The notes beneath the pieces were generated by a model. The model had not been told where the DNA came from, did no database searches, and saw only the letters and a list, made by a program, of their open reading frames with translations. The translations under genes were made by a program, and so were the position numbers. DNA of 64,000 bases from Paraflavitalea pollutisoli (GTDB lineage Bacteria; Bacteroidota; Bacteroidia; Chitinophagales; Chitinophagaceae), in contig NZ_JARKMX010000008.1 of assembly GCF_029360705.1 (NCBI RefSeq), positions 3,975,479-4,039,478 on the forward strand, read 5' to 3'. Shown here piece after piece: positions 59,522 to 64,000 of this stretch (position 1 is its first letter; the number at the start of each line of letters is the position of its first letter).

Positions 59522-60943
59522 CTAAGCCAGGTCAAATATCTTACCGGCGTTCAGGATGTTATTGGGATCGAAGGTTTTCTTTATACCCCGCATGATCTGC
59601 AACTGGGTCTCGTTGAAAACGATATCGATATAGTTCTTCTGCAGCAATCCAATGCCGTGCTCACCACTGATCGTCCCTCCCAGCTCATGTACCAGGTTGA
59701 ACAAAGCCCGGATACCGGCAATCACTTCCGGATCATCGTTGCTATTGGCAATCCCTTCTTTCTTGATACGGATGTGGAGGTTGCCATCACCGGCATGACC
59801 GTAACACACCGCTTTGAAATTATACTGAATACCCAGCTCCTTTACCCCCCTGATCAGCGCAGGCAGTTCGGCACGGGGTACTACGGTGTCTTCTTCGATG
59901 GTATAACCGTCGATCTTCACTGCCTCTGCTACCCGGCGGCGCAGTTTCCACAACTCCGCTTTCTGCGCGGCGTCATCTGCAAAGAAAGGTTCACCGGCAT
60001 CGTAGTTGACCAGCAACTCACCGATCGTTTCCATTTCCACCATCAGAGTGTCGAGGTGATTACCATCCACTTCGATGATGAGGTGAGCAGCTGTTCCTTC
60101 GGTCACAGGCACTGCCGAGCTATCGACAAAAGCGCTCACGATGCGGAGGGCATCGATCTCTACCAACTCCAGCGCACTGGGCACGAAGCCGGCACGGAAG
60201 ATGGCGCTCACCGCTTCACTGGCCTTTTCCAGCGACTGGAAAGGAACCAGCATCAGCAGATCATATTTAGGCAGGGGGATCAGTTTCAGCACGATCTTGG
60301 TAACGATCCCAAGGGTGCCTTCGCTGCCCACGACCAATTGGGTCAGGTTATAGCCGGTAGAATTCTTCAATACGTTGGCACCCGTCCAGATCACATCGCC
60401 ATTGGGCAGTACCAGCTCGAGGTTGAGCACATAGTCTTTCACCACACCGTATTTTACAGCCTTGGGACCACCACTGTTCTCCGCGATATTACCACCGATA
60501 AAACAGGAGCCGCGGCTGCTGGGATCGGGTGGGTAAAACAAGCCCTTCTCCTTCACCGCATTCTGCAATACTTCCGTGATCACACCCGGCTCGGTGATCA
60601 CCTGCAGGTTCCTTTCATCGATGTTGAGAATGGAGTTCATACGGTCGGTAGAAATGAGTACACCACCAAGGTGAGGAAGTGCACCACCACTAAGGCCCGT
60701 ACCAGCACCGCGGGGCGTTACCGGTATGGTATGTTGGTTGCAAATCTTCATGATCGCACTGATCTCTTCGGTAGAACGTGGACGGATCACCACTTCTGGC
60801 GGGAACATCAGGTGCTCCGTTTCATCATGTCCATAATTGTTGAGGGATTCTTCATCGAGCAGGACAAATTCGGCGCCTGCAATCTGACGGAACTGGTCAA
60901 TGAGCGCTGCTGTCAAGGTACCCTGTGTAGCCACTGTTTCCAT
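59522..60943 (-). CDS. FAD-binding oxidoreductase, GlcD / D-lactate dehydrogenase type
   Basis: A 473-residue flavoenzyme. The FAD-binding PCMH domain (about 40-220) has RPRSTEEISAIMKIC, PVTPRGAGTGLSGGALP, the GGNIAENSGGPKAVKYG loop and NLTQLVVGSEGTLGIVT. The C-terminal FAD-oxidase domain carries YGHAGDGNLHIRI and GTISGEHGIGLLQK, whose His residues take part in catalysis. It oxidises a 2-hydroxy acid such as D-lactate or glycolate. No GlcE/GlcF subunit genes are near, so it may act alone like the single-subunit D-lactate dehydrogenases. Monocistronic, with terminator at 59397. Confidence 0.92.
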   Translation of the reverse strand: METVATQGTLTAALIDQFRQIAGAEFVLLDEESLNNYGHDETEHLMFPPEVVIRPRSTEEISAIMKICNQHTIPVTPRGAGTGLSGGALPHLGGVLISTDRMNSILNIDERNLQVITEPGVITEVLQNAVKEKGLFYPPDPSSRGSCFIGGNIAENSGGPKAVKYGVVKDYVLNLELVLPNGDVIWTGANVLKNSTGYNLTQLVVGSEGTLGIVTKIVLKLIPLPKYDLLMLVPFQSLEKASEAVSAIFRAGFVPSALELVEIDALRIVSAFVDSSAVPVTEGTAAHLIIEVDGNHLDTLMVEMETIGELLVNYDAGEPFFADDAAQKAELWKLRRRVAEAVKIDGYTIEEDTVVPRAELPALIRGVKELGIQYNFKAVCYGHAGDGNLHIRIKKEGIANSNDDPEVIAGIRALFNLVHELGGTISGEHGIGLLQKNYIDIVFNETQLQIMRGIKKTFDPNNILNAGKIFDLA

Positions 60944-61093
60944 GTATTTGTGTTGAAAAGGGCCTCAAAAGTCGGATAATTGCGGGAGATGGAAAAGAAC
61001 GCCCCTAAAATAATGACGCCAAGTTGGATAATTGAGTGATTATCCTGCGTTTCTCTGCACCAACGCCCCCTCTAAGGACTACTCAGGAAAAGA

Positions 61094-61600
61094 TCAACCT
61101 GCATAAGCGTACAATACAAACAAGCGTTCTTCGCTTAGCACCCGGGTAAATCCCGCCAACTCTGCCGCTGTTCTGAACTGTTGGTCCTCGCGACGAATTT
61201 CCCAGTAAAGGGTATGGCATTGCAATTCATTGATTAGGTAGCGCATATAGCACAATAGCAGGTGGGCCAGGTCACGCACATCCCATGACTGTACTGAATA
61301 AAGTTGCAAGTTTTCCAGGTAGTATTCCCCCTCCGTTAGCTTATACTGCGATTTAAGCACCGTCAATAAAGGAGGATAGACCGTTAATAATCCTATAGCC
61401 CGGTGATGGCTATCGATACAGGTGATCAATTGGATCTGTGGACTGTCTTGTGAAAACTGATACAATTTGAACAGCGAGTCGGGCGACTCCCAGTGCATCC
61501 ATTGAAGGAAGGAAGCAATATCCTCCTGGATAAGCCGGTGAAACAAATAATGATGGCATAGCAACCGACCTTCCGGTTGTCTATTCATATCCTGGTTCAT
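61094..61600 (-). CDS. Hypothetical protein, possibly GNAT-like
   Basis: A 168-residue soluble protein that I do not recognise firmly. The order of secondary structure (HRLIQEDIASFLQWMHW, a strand QLITCIDSHHRAIGLLTVY, YYLENLQLYSVQSWDVRDLAHLLLCYMRYLINEL, then LYWEIRREDQQFRTAAELAGFTRV and a last strand) resembles a divergent GNAT acetyltransferase. The acetyl-CoA loop R/Q-x2-G-x-G/A is not seen, so activity is doubtful. It lies 207 bases behind an ECF sigma factor gene on the same strand. It has a -7 element candidate of its own. Confidence 0.55.
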   Translation of the reverse strand: MNQDMNRQPEGRLLCHHYLFHRLIQEDIASFLQWMHWESPDSLFKLYQFSQDSPQIQLITCIDSHHRAIGLLTVYPPLLTVLKSQYKLTEGEYYLENLQLYSVQSWDVRDLAHLLLCYMRYLINELQCHTLYWEIRREDQQFRTAAELAGFTRVLSEERLFVLYAYAG

Positions 61601-61757
61601 ATAGATAAGGTTTGTACTTCCAGGTTCAGTGTAAAGTTATCCGTGCGTAGTTTTCAAGGTGGGATCATAGCTGCCTACACATAGCGCAGGTATTCTCAAA
61701 TATACCAAGAATTGTGGGTTCAGCCGGTATACCACAAGCCTTCCACAATACTATCTT

Positions 61758-61765
61758 CAAAAATA
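61758..61765 (-). promoter_or_regulatory. Candidate -7 element (TATTTTTG)
   Basis: Perfect TAnnTTTG on the minus strand, with TTG 16 bases upstream at 61782-61784, a slightly short spacer. It would serve the GNAT-like gene with a leader of about 150 bases. Confidence 0.35.
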
Positions 61766-61807
61766 GTACCCGGGGTCAATACAAAATGTATTCAGTTTTG
61801 ACAATTC

Positions 61808-62380
61808 TCAATTAAGGGACAGTGTTATGGTAAGGTCCGCTGCCAGGCAAGACCTGATTGTCTTGATGGACTTCGTTTTGTACATGCGTACCAGTTTTAC
61901 CGGAAGGTCCAGTTGGCGGGCTATATCTGCCGTAGACATCTTATTGTAGAAGTATAAACGGAAAACCTCAGCACATTGATCTTTGAGTTTATTGATGCCT
62001 TCATACAGGTTAAGGAGCATTTCGGAAGTGATCATCAATGCCATGGTTCCCGTAGAACCATGAAACAACTCATCGAGCGTAAGCATATCTTTTTTCGAGG
62101 GCCGGTCTTCAGCCGGACAGGAGAGATAATCATAACAGGCATTTCTGACCGTTATCAGCAGGAAGGCCTTGATATCCGCCATAGACTTAAAATTGCGGCG
62201 CATGGCAATCAGCTTGATGAAGGTATTGACAGCAATCTCATTCGCTTCGGTCCCATGATTGATCAGCTGCCTCCCATACTCCACCATGGAAGGAAAATGT
62301 TCGCGAACGATGACACGTAAGGCCTGGAGGTCATTCTGGTGAAAAGCGGGTATCAGGTTGTTATCTGCAGTGGCAGCCAT
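61808..62380 (-). CDS. ECF-type RNA polymerase sigma factor
   Basis: A 190-residue sigma-70 family protein. Region 2 runs from about 20 to 90 (ALRVIVREHFPSMVEYGRQL, ANEIAVNTFIKLIAM, IKAFLLITVRNACYDYL). Region 4 runs from about 125 to 180 (GINKLKDQCAEVFRLYFYNKMSTADIARQLDLPVKLVRMYKTKSIKTI), with a helix-turn-helix. No anti-sigma FecR gene or SusC/D pair is adjacent, so this is an orphan ECF factor. The next gene on its strand is the GNAT-like hypothetical gene. Confidence 0.88.
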   Translation of the reverse strand: MAATADNNLIPAFHQNDLQALRVIVREHFPSMVEYGRQLINHGTEANEIAVNTFIKLIAMRRNFKSMADIKAFLLITVRNACYDYLSCPAEDRPSKKDMLTLDELFHGSTGTMALMITSEMLLNLYEGINKLKDQCAEVFRLYFYNKMSTADIARQLDLPVKLVRMYKTKSIKTIRSCLAADLTITLSLN

Positions 62381-62661
62381 TGTAACAGGGATTTAAACCA
62401 TTGTATAATTGAACCAACAACGATGGTCGCCGGATTCTCCGGAGAGCAGTAATGACAATTATTTACCTAGGATAAAGCCCGGTTTGGCAGACAGATATTG
62501 GGATCGGTTGGGAAAGTTACAACGAGAGAGATGCTCACTATTAAAGTAAGCAATCCATAGTATTTATGGTATTATGTTCAAATTATTGGCAGCACAACTT
62601 TACTTCCTTAAACAAAGTAAGGCGATACTGCAACCTGTAACAGCCATATCAGGCGCCCGGC

Positions 62662-64000
62662 CTATTCCACTACCACAATCTTGGCGGTAGCGTCTGGCAA
62701 TACCCTTTGCCGGGTTGGGTATGCCTTCAGCAGCGAATCGATGTAAACAGTGCCCTGCGGCTGGTAATGGCTGGCCTCGGTGTAGATATAGATACGGCCA
62801 CCCTGGACGATCGTTTGCCGCACCGCTTCGTCCGTAAGGTGCCGCAACGAATCGGCAGCAGGCACCTCAAAAGCCGTTTTATCGAGATAGTATTTGAAGA
62901 AATCCCGCAATTGCCAACCATCCTGCAACAAGATCATATCCTTTTCCCTGATGACTTCTCGTACAGGTTTGATCTTGGCAAAGTATTGATCATTGTCAAG
63001 GTCGCGCAACCAACGGATACTACCAAAATAGTTGATGCAGAACAGAAGCAAGCTAATGATCGCGACTACGGTAGGTGGCTTCACCCGCCCAATACCATTG
63101 GCTGCGGGGATCCCCTGGCCACCATACAGAAAAGCTCCCAGCAGCAACAGCCACACGAGGTATACCTGGAATATCCAGAACTCGAGGATCTCGGGCATCC
63201 AGAAAGTAAAGAATACCGAATAGATAATGCCCGCCAGCATCAACGGTGTCACTACACCACCCAGAGTTGCGTTCAGCTTTCGGTAATTACGTACAAACCG
63301 GATCAGCAGCGAAAGTACCAGCAAACCGAAAAGCAGGGATAGAACGCCCAATACCATGGCCACTCCCTGCGACATGTTACGTACGAGGTACATTTCGTCG
63401 CCAAGCGAATGGGTAGATAAACTCGTCTTCAGGTATTGCTCCACGGGGGCGATGCGAAATACAAAGTGACCACCAACGAAGGCATGCGAATACCCCGTCG
63501 CCACGAGAAAAGGCGTTTTACTGTTCAACGGTTTCCAGTGTGCTTCCTGTTGGGCATAACCTTCCAGCCAGTTCATCCACAACGTGGTAGAATTTTGCTC
63601 CAGCACCACCCAGCCGATCAGGAAGTAAGCCCCTCCTACCAGTACAACTCCTGTAGCAGCATATTTCAGCAGATCGGGCAACATCGGGCACTTCTTCCTT
63701 TCCCGCCACAACTTGTACAACACAATCGGCGCAAATAATACATGCACCTGGTGAAAAAGGATCGCCAACACATGCAGCAGGCTCACCTTCCAGATATCTC
63801 CGCTGCGCCAATCCGGTCGGGTAAGGATATAGAGCGCCGCCAGTAACAGGCAGATTGGCGGCGCATATACTTCAATATTGGTACTGTAAAACCACGGGCC
63901 AAAGGAGAAAGCCACCACGGTGATACTGATCAGTGAATGCATCACCGGCATGCTGAACCGGTAGCGGAAAAAACTGTAGACAATGGTTAAACTGCCGGCT
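62662..64000 (-). CDS. Polytopic membrane protein, GT-C glycosyltransferase-like (start outside window)
   Basis: The frame is open to the window edge, so the N-terminus is missing; at least 445 residues are present. There are about eight hydrophobic segments (for example ISITVVAFSFGPWFYS, VSLLHVLAILFHQVHVLFAPIVLY, YAATGVVLVGGAYFLIGWVV, GVVTPLMLAGIIYSVFFTFWM, FWIFQVYLVWLLLLGAFLYGG). A soluble C-terminal domain ends the protein (REVIREKDMILLQDGWQLRDFFKYYL). The layout, with FGPWFYSTNIEVYAPP between helices and a periplasmic end, fits GT-C or DUF2723-like mannosyltransferases of the envelope. The family is not certain. Confidence 0.65.
   Translation of the reverse strand, partial: AGSLTIVYSFFRYRFSMPVMHSLISITVVAFSFGPWFYSTNIEVYAPPICLLLAALYILTRPDWRSGDIWKVSLLHVLAILFHQVHVLFAPIVLYKLWRERKKCPMLPDLLKYAATGVVLVGGAYFLIGWVVLEQNSTTLWMNWLEGYAQQEAHWKPLNSKTPFLVATGYSHAFVGGHFVFRIAPVEQYLKTSLSTHSLGDEMYLVRNMSQGVAMVLGVLSLLFGLLVLSLLIRFVRNYRKLNATLGGVVTPLMLAGIIYSVFFTFWMPEILEFWIFQVYLVWLLLLGAFLYGGQGIPAANGIGRVKPPTVVAIISLLLFCINYFGSIRWLRDLDNDQYFAKIKPVREVIREKDMILLQDGWQLRDFFKYYLDKTAFEVPAADSLRHLTDEAVRQTIVQGGRIYIYTEASHYQPQGTVYIDSLLKAYPTRQRVLPDATAKIVVVE

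Noticed and set aside
59483-60979. 498-codon open frame on the plus strand
   Set aside because: It is exactly antisense to the GlcD-type gene, whose domains are complete. High third-position GC keeps the opposite frame open.

Overview
The window reads as a chromosomal segment of a Bacteroidota bacterium, most likely a member of the Chitinophagaceae. The reasons are type IX secretion system (T9SS) sorting domains of both type A and type B, a PorP/SprF-family outer-membrane protein behind two giant PKD-repeat proteins, Bacteroidota-style promoter elements (TAnnTTTG, with a TTG about 19 bases upstream where it can be seen), few purine-rich ribosome binding sites, the Nif3/zinc-ribbon gene pair and a DUF2795 protein. 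Base composition looks close to balanced. No rRNA, tRNA or CRISPR array was seen.

Layout. 1-7 kb: the tail of a sensor kinase, small secreted proteins, an M1 metallopeptidase, rsmI, pssA and an aminopeptidase P. 7-18 kb: a long leader region with 11-bp tandem repeats, then pckA, a DUF922 protein, a TonB-like protein preceded by a degenerate repeat that duplicates its own start codon, a membrane sulfatase, a deoxynucleoside kinase, trpS/gatC, two LolD/MacB-type ATPases around a cobalamin adenosyltransferase, and a DUF2795 gene. 17-24 kb: fabI, two tiny membrane proteins, recN, a TPR protein, a zinc-ribbon coiled-coil protein and Nif3.

24-31 kb is the accessory heart of the window. A HlyD-type adaptor, a C39-peptidase ABC exporter (PCAT) and an XRE regulator form one operon. 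Two convergent small genes lie downstream, and one of them is only 56 codons long. Both encode double-glycine-leader peptides with matching leaders, matching first core residues and matching C-termini. This is a self-contained candidate bacteriocin or signal-peptide system. A 5' fragment of a group II intron sits exactly behind the terminator of the first peptide gene.

31-47 kb: an MG2/plug-domain protein, an M32 carboxypeptidase, a lipoprotein, then two tandemly duplicated proteins of 1604 and 1459 residues, each with 15 PKD-like modules and a type B T9SS sorting domain, followed by a SprF-like partner, a peroxiredoxin and a tiny protein that is almost only a type A sorting domain. 47-64 kb: rlmI, grpE-dnaJ, a YfbK-like VWA protein, an O-methyltransferase/LysM-glucosaminidase/hpt operon, two LOG-family proteins around a sodium:solute symporter, an outer-membrane beta-barrel, a GlcD-type FAD oxidase, an ECF sigma factor and the start-truncated gene of a polytopic membrane protein.

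Functional links that can be argued: recN and its small membrane neighbours are co-transcribed towards fabI; grpE and dnaJ form a chaperone operon; the PKD proteins and PorP/SprF protein probably work together at the cell surface through T9SS; and the C39 exporter is the obvious processing and export machine for the two double-glycine peptides.
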